Of a stretch of 64,000 nt of DNA, positions 8,311-16,500 are shown piece by piece. The position numbers and the translations under genes are program-made. The notes beneath the pieces are model-generated. The model was not told the origin of the DNA. It was given only the letters and a program-made list of their open reading frames with translations, and did not search any database. The DNA lies in assembly GCF_030656875.1 (NCBI RefSeq), contig NZ_CP130943.1, forward strand, positions 992,001-1,056,000, written 5' to 3'. The DNA is from Prescottella sp. R16 (lineage in GTDB: Bacteria; Actinomycetota; Actinomycetes; Mycobacteriales; Mycobacteriaceae). The stretch's first letter is position 1. Every line of letters starts with the position of its first letter.

Positions 8311-8730
8311 GTGCCTACCGGCAAGGTGAAGTGGTACGACGTCGAGAAGGGGTTCGGATTCCTCTCCCAGGACGACGGGGAGGACGTGTACGTTCGGGCG
8401 TCCGCGCTGCCGGCCGGTGTCGAGGGGCTCAAGGCCGGTCAGCGGGTCGAGTTCGGGATGGCGGCAGGCCGTCGTGGTCCGCAGGCGTTGAGTGTCACCG
8501 TGTTGGACCCGGCGCCGTCGGTGCGTCAGGGGCAGGGTGGGGGGCGCCGTGAAGCGGGCGCACCCCGCAAGCATTCGCCGGACGAGCTGCACGGCATGGT
8601 CGAGGACATGATCACGCTGCTCGAGGCGAAGATTCAGCCGGATCTGCGCAAGGGCCGCTACCCGGACCGTAAGACGGCGCAGCGGATCTCCGAGGTGGTG
8701 CGGGCCGTGGCCCGCGAGCTCGACAGCTGA
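8311..8730 (+). CDS. cspB: Cold-shock-domain protein with C-terminal extension
   Basis: A 139-residue RNA-binding protein. Residues 1-66 are a cold-shock domain: [19 protein letters not shown] with the RNP1-like KGFGFL, then [11 protein letters not shown] (RNP2 position). Residues after about 88 are a charged helical extension ([19 protein letters not shown]) found in the long mycobacterial CspB-type proteins. The GTG at 8311 was chosen because the family starts at PTGKVKWY; a GTG nine bases upstream is possible. It is convergent with the DUF2771 gene across a strong terminator, the position held by Rv0871. Confidence 0.9.
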   Translation: MPTGKVKWYDVEKGFGFLSQDDGEDVYVRASALPAGVEGLKAGQRVEFGMAAGRRGPQALSVTVLDPAPSVRQGQGGGRREAGAPRKHSPDELHGMVEDMITLLEAKIQPDLRKGRYPDRKTAQRISEVVRAVARELDS

Positions 8731-8754
8731 CGCGACCCACCGCGACCCACAGAC

Positions 8755-8798
8755 ACGAGAGGAGCCCACCGGCGGCAGCGCCGGTGGGCTCCTCTCGT
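8755..8798. terminator. Bidirectional hairpin terminator
   Basis: Perfect 20-bp stem (arms start ACGAGAGGAG and end CTCCTCTCGT) around a four-base loop between convergent genes. Confidence 0.93.
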
Positions 8799-8810
8799 TC
8801 GTGCGGGGGG

Positions 8811-9311
8811 TTACTGCGCGGGGGCGATGACGCCGCCACCGGGCATCGGCATGGTCTGGAACGCCCACACCTGGGCGAGGCCGTTGCGGGCCGGGAGCTG
8901 GATGATCGCGCTGATCAGCTGTTCGCCCTCGTTGCCGGGGACCGTCACGGCGTACGCCTCGCCGGGCGTGTAGTCGCGGTAGCCCTCGAAGATCTCACCG
9001 GTCTTCGGGTTGCCGATCTGCACGTTGAGACGCCAGTCGGAGTCGGCGATCTCGCGGGGCAGCGACAGCTGCAGCGGGTAGCCCTCGGGGACGTGGAGTT
9101 CGGCGATCTCGAGTCCGACGCAATTGAGTTGCTCGTCGCAGGCACCGCCGGCGACGTCCACCGAGTCGCCGTGCGAGTAGGCGGTGACGACGGGCAGCGA
9201 CTCGGGTGCGTTGCGGACGAGGAGTGTCACCACCGTGCCCAGCCCGGCCGCGGCCACCAGCACCACCGCCGCGATCAGCGCAAGAATCTGTTTCGTCCGG
9301 GCTTGCATCAT
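8811..9311 (-). CDS. DUF2771 membrane-anchored protein
   Basis: A 166-residue protein with an N-terminal membrane helix at residues 9-31 and an extracytoplasmic domain. It contains HGDSVDVAGGACDEQLNCV, with a Cys pair, and LQLSLPREIADSDWRLNVQI, which I associate with DUF2771 (Rv0875c). The second Met is an alternative start. It lies 24 bases downstream of the MFS gene on the same strand, the conserved order in mycobacteria. Function unknown. Confidence 0.83.
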   Translation of the reverse strand: MMQARTKQILALIAAVVLVAAAGLGTVVTLLVRNAPESLPVVTAYSHGDSVDVAGGACDEQLNCVGLEIAELHVPEGYPLQLSLPREIADSDWRLNVQIGNPKTGEIFEGYRDYTPGEAYAVTVPGNEGEQLISAIIQLPARNGLAQVWAFQTMPMPGGGVIAPAQ

Positions 9312-9335
9312 GGGTTCCGTTTCTCGTTCGGCGGG

Positions 9336-11024
9336 TCAGTCGGCACGGGGGCTGTGGCCGACAGGGGACTGGGGTTCGGTCAGTGGGCCGACGTGTTCGG
9401 GTCGTCTGCCGCCGAGTCCGGGCAGCAGGGTCGCCCCGCGGTACGTCAAGATCGTCTGGACCAGTCCGATGGTAAGTACCACGGACACGACCGTGAAACC
9501 GATCCACAGATCGGTGGGCAGTAGGACGCCGAGGGTGCCGCCGAGAACCCAGCTGAGCTGCAGCACCGTCTCGGACCGTCCGAAGCCGGACGCGATGGAT
9601 TCCTCGGGCAGATCCTGCTGCAGCGACGCGTCCAGCGACACCTTCGCCAGCGCGCTCGCCCCGGATGCGACGAGTGCGGCCAGCGCGGCCGTGAGCAGGT
9701 TGCCGGTGAGGGCGACGAGGACCGCGACGACGGTGACGGCGATCGTGCAGCGCAGCACCATCATCGCGGGCCGGCCCAGTTCGAGTCGGGCGCCGGCGGC
9801 GTTGCCGGCGAAGTTGCCGATACCGGCGGCGGCACCGACCAGGCCGAGGGTGAGCGCCTGCATCATCGGCTCGTGGTCGGTGTTGGCCTTCGCGACGAAT
9901 GCGATGTACAGGGTGAGGAAACCGGTGAGGACCCGGATGGTGCCGTTGCCCCACAGCCCGGTCACGACGACCCGGCCCAGCGGCTGCCGTTGCTTTCCGG
10001 GCCGGCCGGACGTTCCGGGCATCGCCGTGGTGGGTGTGCCGTTGCGGTCGATCACCCGGGTGGGGGAGTCGTCGCCGTGGAACGCCAGGGTGGCCGGGAC
10101 CTCGCCCTCGGTGACCTCGACCCATGCCGGAATCCGCATGCTCAGGTACGCACCGAACCCGGTGATGACCACGGTCAGCCACAGCACCCCGGTCGACCCG
10201 GTCACGAACGCCAACGCGCCGGCCAGCGCACCCGCCCCGATCGTGCCGCCGACCAGGCCGAACACGGTGAGCCGTGAGTTCACCCGGACCAGGTCTATCT
10301 CCGGTGGCAGCACGCGGGGCGTCACCGCACTCTTGAGCACCGAGAACGATTTGCTGAGCACCATCATGCCCAGCGCGCACGGATACAGCGCCCAACTGTC
10401 GAAGTTGAAGACCAGCAGCACCGCCAGCGCGGTGCGCAGCGCGAACGACGAGGCCAGCGCGATCCGCCGGCCCCGCTGCAGCCGGTCCAGTGCGGGACCG
10501 ATCAGCGGTGCGATCACCGCGAACGGCGCGATCGTGATCAGCAGGTACAGCGCGACCTTCGTCTTGTCCTCGCCGGTGGCCGCCGAGAAGAACAGTGTGT
10601 TGGCGAGCGCGACGGCGATCGTGGCGTCGGTCGCGAAGTTCGCCATCACCGCGTACATCAGCGCGGTCAGTCCCGACTTGTCGGCGCCGTCGGCGGTCGC
10701 GGCGCGGCGGAACGTCGCGATGCCCTTGTTGGTCAGTTCCTTGCTGCGCATCGCCGCGACTCGCGTCACCGTCAGCTTCCGCGGCATCGGCGGTGGTTCG
10801 GGGGCACTGTCGGCAGGGGGATCGTGCGGCGGCTGTTCCGGTCGCGGCAGCGGCCGGGTCGACGGTGGATGCAGTGGCGGAAGCGGGGACCGCCGGGCGG
10901 CCGGGCGCCGCTGCGGCGGGGGAGGCGGCGGGTAGTTGCCGTATCCGGGATGCTGCCGGGGCTCCCGATCGCGCGGCGCCTGCTCGCGCCCGGGGGCGTC
11001 TCGAGGTTCGCGGGGTTCGGTCAC
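9336..11024 (-). CDS. MFS-type transporter with Pro-rich N-terminus (Rv0876c-like)
   Basis: A 562-residue membrane protein. The first 75 residues are cytoplasmic, Pro- and Arg-rich with a polyproline run. About twelve hydrophobic helices follow from residue 110 on, with an MFS-like loop (PLIGPALDRLQRGRRI) between helices 2 and 3 and a large hydrophilic central loop (WVEVTEGEVPATL to GRPGKQRQPLG). The GTG start is preceded by a G-rich stretch. Substrate unknown. Size, Pro-rich head and neighbours match the conserved actinobacterial gene beside DUF2771. Confidence 0.85.
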   Translation of the reverse strand: MTEPREPRDAPGREQAPRDREPRQHPGYGNYPPPPPPQRRPAARRSPLPPLHPPSTRPLPRPEQPPHDPPADSAPEPPPMPRKLTVTRVAAMRSKELTNKGIATFRRAATADGADKSGLTALMYAVMANFATDATIAVALANTLFFSAATGEDKTKVALYLLITIAPFAVIAPLIGPALDRLQRGRRIALASSFALRTALAVLLVFNFDSWALYPCALGMMVLSKSFSVLKSAVTPRVLPPEIDLVRVNSRLTVFGLVGGTIGAGALAGALAFVTGSTGVLWLTVVITGFGAYLSMRIPAWVEVTEGEVPATLAFHGDDSPTRVIDRNGTPTTAMPGTSGRPGKQRQPLGRVVVTGLWGNGTIRVLTGFLTLYIAFVAKANTDHEPMMQALTLGLVGAAAGIGNFAGNAAGARLELGRPAMMVLRCTIAVTVVAVLVALTGNLLTAALAALVASGASALAKVSLDASLQQDLPEESIASGFGRSETVLQLSWVLGGTLGVLLPTDLWIGFTVVSVVLTIGLVQTILTYRGATLLPGLGGRRPEHVGPLTEPQSPVGHSPRAD

Positions 11025-11103
11025 CCCCCAATTCTGTCCTAGCACCCGGTCATTGCACGAGACGGGCGTCCCGTGTCCTGTTCGCCCGACGTGTCGGCCA
11101 CGG

Positions 11104-11913
11104 TCACGCGACGAACCGGACCTCGAACATGCGCGGCCACAGCTTCCCGGTGACGAGGAACCGGTCGGTGCCGGGGATCTGGGCGATCCCGTTGAGGACG
11201 TCGACGTCGCCGCGCCCGTCCGACGGCAGTGCATCCGTCAGGTTCGACGCGTCGATCCGAGCCACCACCACCCCGGTCGCCGGATCGATCTTCACGATCC
11301 GGTCCGTCTGCCACACGTTCGCGTACACGAACCCGTCGTCGGCGCAGTCGAGTTCGTTGAGCCGGTCCAGGGGCTGTCCGTCGAGGGTGACGTCGACGGT
11401 GCCGACGGCGTCGAACGTGGCCGGATCCCGGAACGTCAACGTGTCCGAGCCGTCGCTCATCACCAGCCGGCCGGGCTGCGTGCACAGCCCCCAGCCCTCG
11501 CCGTCGTAGCCGACCTGCCGGCGCGGGGCGAGAGTGCCGGGGTCGCGTCCGATCGCGACCCCGTCCGTCCACGTGATCTGCCACAGGGTGTCCCCGGCGA
11601 CCGTGATGCCCTCCCCGAACAGGGGGCGGGCCAGGTCGGTGCGGGCCAGTTCGGTGCCGGACGCGAGGTCGGTGGCCCGCACCCACGACCGGCCCACCAG
11701 GCCCGTGCTCTCGTAGAGGACGCCGTCGGAGATCTCGAGGCCCTGCGTGAACGCGTCGGCGTCGTGCGGCAGCTCGCGCACGATCTCCGGGCGCCACTGT
11801 TCGGCGGTGACCGCGCCCGCCGGTGGGGTGTCGACCGTGCATCCCGCGGCCGATCCGGCGACCAGAGCGGTGAGGGCGAGTGCGAGGGACGGTGCGGGAC
11901 GACGCCGGTTCAC
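11104..11913 (-). CDS. Glutaminyl-peptide cyclotransferase-like lipoprotein
   Basis: A 269-residue exported protein. The signal ends AGSAAGC, with lipid-modified Cys25. The mature part is the five-bladed propeller of plant-type glutaminyl cyclases (PF05096): LPHDADAFTQGLEI, LYESTGLVGRSWVR, WQITWTDG, VMSDGSDTLTFRDP, LNELDCADDGFVYANVW, and a closing VLNGIAQIP / FLVTGKLWPRMFEV. These phrases carry the conserved FTQGLE, YESTG, NELE-like and TGK(L)WP motifs. The enzyme converts N-terminal Gln to pyroglutamate; its physiological substrate here is unknown. It lies upstream of the MFS gene on the same strand with about 80 bases between. Confidence 0.88.
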   Translation of the reverse strand: MNRRRPAPSLALALTALVAGSAAGCTVDTPPAGAVTAEQWRPEIVRELPHDADAFTQGLEISDGVLYESTGLVGRSWVRATDLASGTELARTDLARPLFGEGITVAGDTLWQITWTDGVAIGRDPGTLAPRRQVGYDGEGWGLCTQPGRLVMSDGSDTLTFRDPATFDAVGTVDVTLDGQPLDRLNELDCADDGFVYANVWQTDRIVKIDPATGVVVARIDASNLTDALPSDGRGDVDVLNGIAQIPGTDRFLVTGKLWPRMFEVRFVA

Positions 11914-11984
11914 CCGCCCAGCATGACAGGCCGGGACGGGCGCCGACGGCCCGGACGCGCGCAGACCGGACTGGGTGCGGCAAG

Positions 11985-12821
11985 ATGGACGCTGTGAGTG
12001 TTGCGTCGTCTCCCGAGAGCACTACCGTGCGCCCCGTCCTCGCTCGAGCTGTCGATCGCGCCCGTGCGGCGCTGGTCGATCTGAACGAGGGTGCGGTCGG
12101 ACGTCACCTCGGTGTCACCGCCGAGGACGAGTGCGCCGCCACCCACCGTTTCGTGGCGGAGTTGCCCGGTTATCACGGCTGGCAGTGGGCGGTCGTCGTG
12201 GCCGCGGTGCCCGGCACGGACCACGTCACGATCAGTGAGCTCGCGCTGCTGCCCGGCCCGGACGCGCTCCTCGCACCCGAATGGCTGCCCTGGGATCAGC
12301 GGGTCCGTCCCGGGGACCTGTCGCCGGGGGATCTGCTGGCGCCGCCGAAGGACGATCCGCGGCTCGTGCCCGGTTACGTCGCGACCGGGGACCCGGAGAT
12401 CGACGAGGTCGCGTTCGAGGTGGGGCTCGGGCGCAAGCAGGTGATGAGCCGTGAGGGCCGTCTGGACTGCGCGCAGCGTTGGTACGACGGCGACCACGGC
12501 CCGGAGTCGGAGATGGCGAAGGCTGCGCCGTCGACGTGCGAACTGTGCGGGTTCTACCTGCCGCTCGCGGGATCGCTGCACGCCGCATTCGGGGTGTGCG
12601 GCAACGAGATGGCCGCCGACGGGCACGTCGTGACCGCCACCTACGGCTGCGGCGCCCACTCCGACACCATGCTGCCCACCGGTGCCGGATCGCCGCGCTA
12701 CGACGCGTACGACGATGCGGCTGTCGAGATCGTCGACCTGCCGTCCCCCGAGATGCCCGACACCGCACCGGAACCCGAGACGGCTGTCGAGGCCGTCACC
12801 GACTCCGAGGGCGAGCACTGA
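11985..12821 (+). CDS. DUF3027 protein with Cys cluster
   Basis: A 278-residue soluble protein of actinobacterial family DUF3027 (Rv0877-like position). A basic-acidic N-terminal half (HRFVAELPGYHGWQWAVVVA) is followed by PEWLPWDQRVRPGDLSPGD, the most characteristic phrase. A C-terminal zinc-ribbon-like cluster follows: CELCGFYLP, FGVCGNEM and TYGCGAHSD. The last 40 residues are acidic. A GTG nine bases after the ATG is a possible start. Its stop overlaps the probable start of the ATPase gene, so the two are translationally coupled. Function unknown. Confidence 0.82.
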   Translation: MDAVSVASSPESTTVRPVLARAVDRARAALVDLNEGAVGRHLGVTAEDECAATHRFVAELPGYHGWQWAVVVAAVPGTDHVTISELALLPGPDALLAPEWLPWDQRVRPGDLSPGDLLAPPKDDPRLVPGYVATGDPEIDEVAFEVGLGRKQVMSREGRLDCAQRWYDGDHGPESEMAKAAPSTCELCGFYLPLAGSLHAAFGVCGNEMAADGHVVTATYGCGAHSDTMLPTGAGSPRYDAYDDAAVEIVDLPSPEMPDTAPEPETAVEAVTDSEGEH

Positions 12822-15562
12822 CCGATCCCTTCGGCACCGCTGCACTGCGCGACGGCACGCTCGTCGCGTGGCGGAGTTCGCCGACCCGCCTGCGGGAGGA
12901 CGCGGCGGCCGAGGCCGATCTGGTGCGGGCCGGCTACCGGGACCGGCTCCTGACCGAGCTCGCCCAGAATGCGGCCGACGCCGCCGTGAAGGCCGGTGTG
13001 CCCGGCGCACTCCGGGTGACGCTGCACGACGGCGTGCTGCACGTCGCGAACACCGGTGCACCCCTGGACGTCGACGGTGCTGCGGCGCTCGTCGCGCTGC
13101 GGGCGTCCGGTAAGACCACCGGGGTCGGTCGGTTCGGGGTCGGCTTCACCGCGGTACTCGCCGTTGCCGACGACATCGAATTGCGTTCGACCACTGGATC
13201 ACTGGTGTTCTCGGTGGAACGGACCCGCGCCGCGATCGCCGATGCCGGACTCGACGCCCCGACGGTGGGGGTGCCCGCGCTGCGACTCGCCTGGCCCTCC
13301 GACACGCCGCCGGCCACCGGGTTCGACACCGAGGTGGTGCTGCGGCTGCGCCCCGACCTGCACGGGCCGGCGGCCGCTGCGCTCCTGGACGTGTGCGCGG
13401 CCGAGGCCGTGGACCTGCTGCTGGAACTGCCGGCCCTCACCTCGATCGAGGTCGACGGCACGATGCTGTACCGCACCGAACGAGCACTCGGCGACGGACT
13501 CACCGAGATCACGATCGGGGAGCGGACGTGGTGGCAGTATCGGACGGCGTCCGCGCGCTGGCTGGTGCCGGTCGACGATGGTCGCCTGCGCCCCGTCACC
13601 GGGGACGTCCTGCGCGCCCCGACCCGCTCCGACGAGGAACTGTCGCTACCGGCGCTGCTGATCGCCGATGTCCCCATGCAACCGGACCGTCGCCGCCTGC
13701 TGCCCGGCGCACCGCTGGCCGGTGTCGCGTCCGGCTATGCGGAGTTCGTGGCGGCGGTGCCGCCCGAGCAGCGTCCCGGGCTGGTCCCGGTGCCGGGTTT
13801 CGCACGCAGCGAGGCCGACACCGTGCTGCGCGAGGCGATTCTGCGGGACCTGCGCACGTCACCGTGGCTGCCGGCCGCAGACCGGTCCGACCTCGTGCCC
13901 ACCCGCGCCACCGTCGTCGCCGGGCTCACCCCGGAACTGGCCGACGCCCTCGCCGACGTCGTCCCGGGCCTCGTCGATCCACGACTGTCCGGGCCGCGGC
14001 ACGCCCCGGCGCTCGCAGCCGTCGACGTGCACCGGATCGGGCTCGCGCGTATCGCGGAACTGCTGGCCGGGCACGAGCGCCCGCCGTCGTGGTGGCATGC
14101 CCTGTACGCGGCGCTCGAACCGCTCGTCGTCGACGCGGTCACCGCGGAAGAGCTTGCCGCCGTTCCCGTTCCACTCGTGGACGGTCGTACCGTGACCGGC
14201 CCGCGCACCACCGTCACCGGTGTCGACCTGGGGACGGATCTGGGGGACGCCGCGGCGGCCCTGGACTGGGTGCGGCTCGTCCACCCCGACGCGGCGCATC
14301 CGCTGCTGAACCGGCTCGGCGCCGAGCCGGCCACCGCCGCGGACCTGCTCGACGATCCGGCACTGCACGCCCGGATCGAGGACGTCGACTACGACGACCT
14401 CGACACCGCAACGGAATTGGCGTCCGTCGTGCTCGCGCTCGCCGCTCACCTCGATGCCGAGGCGCGGCCGGACCGGCTCGGTGAGCTGCCCCTTCCCGAC
14501 ACGGCCGGAGACCTCGTGCCCGCCGACGAACTGTTGCTGCCGGGTGCCCCGCTCGCGGACGTCCTCGTCGCAGATTCCCCGTTCGGCACCGTCGATCCCG
14601 CGCTCGTGGACCGGGTGGGGGCGGACACGTTGCGGGTCGTCGGCGTCGGCTGGGGATTCACGGTGCTGCGCGCCGACCTTCCCACCGGCCCCGACCACGA
14701 CCTCGACGACGAGGACACGTGGTGGAACACCCTCGTCGACGACCCGGAAACCCTGATCGCGGTCCGCGACCTGGACCTCGTCGACCCGGACCGCTGGCCT
14801 CGGGCCCTCACCCTGCTCGCCGCCGACCCGGACACGGCCGCCGCGCTGGCCGACCGCGACGGTTACACCGCCTGGTGGCTGCGCCGGCACGCCGAGATCG
14901 ACGGACATCCGCTGGGCATGCTGCGCGCCCCCGACGACGACACGTTCGCGGGCCTGCTCGACGTCCTCGACCATCCGGCCGCCGCGGCCCTGGCGCCCGC
15001 ACTGGCTTCGGCCACCGTCGACGGCACCGGGCCGGCCGCCGTGCTCCTCGACCGGCTCGCCGACCCGGCACGCACCCCCACCCCGGCCGTCGTCACCCGC
15101 ACGTACCGAATGCTCGCGGCCGCCGCCGACCGCGGCGTGCTCGACGTCGACGACCTGGACCTGCCCGCCCGGGTGCGTGTCCTGACCGGTGCCGTCGTCG
15201 ACGCCGACGAGGCGCTCGTGCTCGATCGCCCGCACCTGGCGGCCGTCGTCCCACCCGCCCGGACCGTGCTCGGCGCAGTCGATACGGCGACCGCGCTCGC
15301 CGACCTGCTGGACCTGCCGCTCGCGTCGGCGGCCGTCCACGCCGAGGTCGTGGGGGCGGGGGAGACGAGTTCGTGGGATCGGGAACCAGGCGCGATCCTC
15401 GCCGCCGCCGCTCTCGGCCGGGACCTGCCGTCCGGCACGGTGACCGTCCACGACGACCTCGTCGTCCGGGTGTCGGGGGCGGTCACCGGCGACGTCGCGG
15501 TGCCGTGGTGGGTGGACGACGCCGGGCGCCCCCACATCCGGCGCACGTGGGGAACCACGTGA
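12818..15562 (+). CDS. Sacsin/Hsp90-like GHKL ATPase protein, probable CTG start
   Basis: A 914-residue cytosolic protein. Residues 40-115 form a GHKL ATPase fold: LLTELAQNAADAA (N box with Glu, Asn, Asp), VLHVANTGAPLDVDG and GRFGVGFTAVLAV (Gly-rich lid). The rest is Leu/Asp/Ala-rich helical sequence without known domains, typical of actinobacterial 'sacsin N-terminal ATPase-like' proteins. The family starts at TDPFGTAALR. No ATG, GTG or TTG lies there, but CTG at 12818 does, overlapping the upstream stop as CTGA with GAGGG six bases before it. The next in-frame GTG (12923) would cut into the ATPase fold. A chaperone-like role is inference. Confidence 0.82.
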   Translation: MTDPFGTAALRDGTLVAWRSSPTRLREDAAAEADLVRAGYRDRLLTELAQNAADAAVKAGVPGALRVTLHDGVLHVANTGAPLDVDGAAALVALRASGKTTGVGRFGVGFTAVLAVADDIELRSTTGSLVFSVERTRAAIADAGLDAPTVGVPALRLAWPSDTPPATGFDTEVVLRLRPDLHGPAAAALLDVCAAEAVDLLLELPALTSIEVDGTMLYRTERALGDGLTEITIGERTWWQYRTASARWLVPVDDGRLRPVTGDVLRAPTRSDEELSLPALLIADVPMQPDRRRLLPGAPLAGVASGYAEFVAAVPPEQRPGLVPVPGFARSEADTVLREAILRDLRTSPWLPAADRSDLVPTRATVVAGLTPELADALADVVPGLVDPRLSGPRHAPALAAVDVHRIGLARIAELLAGHERPPSWWHALYAALEPLVVDAVTAEELAAVPVPLVDGRTVTGPRTTVTGVDLGTDLGDAAAALDWVRLVHPDAAHPLLNRLGAEPATAADLLDDPALHARIEDVDYDDLDTATELASVVLALAAHLDAEARPDRLGELPLPDTAGDLVPADELLLPGAPLADVLVADSPFGTVDPALVDRVGADTLRVVGVGWGFTVLRADLPTGPDHDLDDEDTWWNTLVDDPETLIAVRDLDLVDPDRWPRALTLLAADPDTAAALADRDGYTAWWLRRHAEIDGHPLGMLRAPDDDTFAGLLDVLDHPAAAALAPALASATVDGTGPAAVLLDRLADPARTPTPAVVTRTYRMLAAAADRGVLDVDDLDLPARVRVLTGAVVDADEALVLDRPHLAAVVPPARTVLGAVDTATALADLLDLPLASAAVHAEVVGAGETSSWDREPGAILAAAALGRDLPSGTVTVHDDLVVRVSGAVTGDVAVPWWVDDAGRPHIRRTWGTT

Positions 15563-16125
15563 GTGTCGACCGGTCGGTACTGCAGTGGATGGTCGACCAT
15601 CGCACCCCGCTGTCGACGGACGTCGTGACCGCCGTCACCCACACGGGCGGCACGATCGCGGTGTTCACGGTCACTGCCGTCGTGTCCCTCGTTCTCCTCG
15701 CCCGCCGACGCACCACCGACGCGGTACTCGTCGCCGGAGCGATGCTGTCCGGGTGGGCGCTGATGGCCGGACTCAAACAAGTGTTCGGCCGGGTGCGGCC
15801 ACCGGTGCCGGACCGCCTCGTGCTCCTCGACTCGTACGCGTTCCCGTCCGGGCACGCCATGATGACGGCGATCCTCGCGTGTGTCCTCGGCGCCGTCGTC
15901 GTCCGTGTCGTGGCCGCGGGCGTCCGCCGCAGCGTTCTGCTCGCCGTACTCGCGTCGTACACCCTCGCCGTCGGCCTGTCCCGCGTGTACCTCGCCGCGC
16001 ACTGGCTCACCGACGTTCTCGCCGGGTGGGCGATCGGCGCCGCCTGGGCGGCAGTGTGGATCGGGGCGACGTACCGGTGGGCGAGGCGCAGCGCCACCGC
16101 GGCGACACGCCCACCCCGCATGTGA
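15559..16125 (+). CDS. PAP2-family membrane phosphatase
   Basis: A 188-residue integral membrane phosphatase with the three acid-phosphatase motifs: KQVFGRVRPP, YAFPSGHAMM and SRVYLAAHWLTD (catalytic and nucleophile histidines present). About five helices. It could dephosphorylate undecaprenyl pyrophosphate or phosphatidic acid; the substrate cannot be told from sequence. The GTG start overlaps the ATPase stop (GTGA), making it the third gene of the DUF3027-ATPase-PAP2 transcript. Confidence 0.88.
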   Translation: MSVDRSVLQWMVDHRTPLSTDVVTAVTHTGGTIAVFTVTAVVSLVLLARRRTTDAVLVAGAMLSGWALMAGLKQVFGRVRPPVPDRLVLLDSYAFPSGHAMMTAILACVLGAVVVRVVAAGVRRSVLLAVLASYTLAVGLSRVYLAAHWLTDVLAGWAIGAAWAAVWIGATYRWARRSATAATRPPRM

Positions 16126-16170
16126 GATGCCGCACGCGCCGAAGTGTCGGTGCCGGGTCGGCCCGCGGTG

Positions 16171-16419
16171 TCAGTCGAGTCCGCGTTGTGCGCCGCGTCT
16201 GCCGGCGCGCGCGGCCCGCCGCTGCACGAGGAACAGGACGAAACCTACGGCGCCGAAGGCCGTTCCGGCACAACAGACGGGGAGCGCGTCGGACCAGCGG
16301 TCGCCTCCGAGCGCGACGACGACGGTGGCCACGATCCAGGCCGCGGTGCCGGCGGCGAGCACCGGACGGGGATCGGACATCCGCTCGACGAGCGGCGACG
16401 TGCTATGGATTTCGGTCAC
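16171..16419 (-). CDS. DUF2530 small membrane protein
   Basis: An 82-residue protein with two membrane helices (residues about 21-37 and 48-65), an N-terminus ending SDPRPVLAAGTAAW and a basic tail. Length, layout and position divergent from the permease fit DUF2530 (Rv0879c). Function unknown. Confidence 0.75.
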   Translation of the reverse strand: MTEIHSTSPLVERMSDPRPVLAAGTAAWIVATVVVALGGDRWSDALPVCCAGTAFGAVGFVLFLVQRRAARAGRRGAQRGLD

Positions 16420-16500
16420 AGGATTAAGCTACCTGCCCGTCGGTGACCTACTCTGCCAGGTGCGAAACCCCACTTCCCGGCGATTGGACCGAAATACGAC

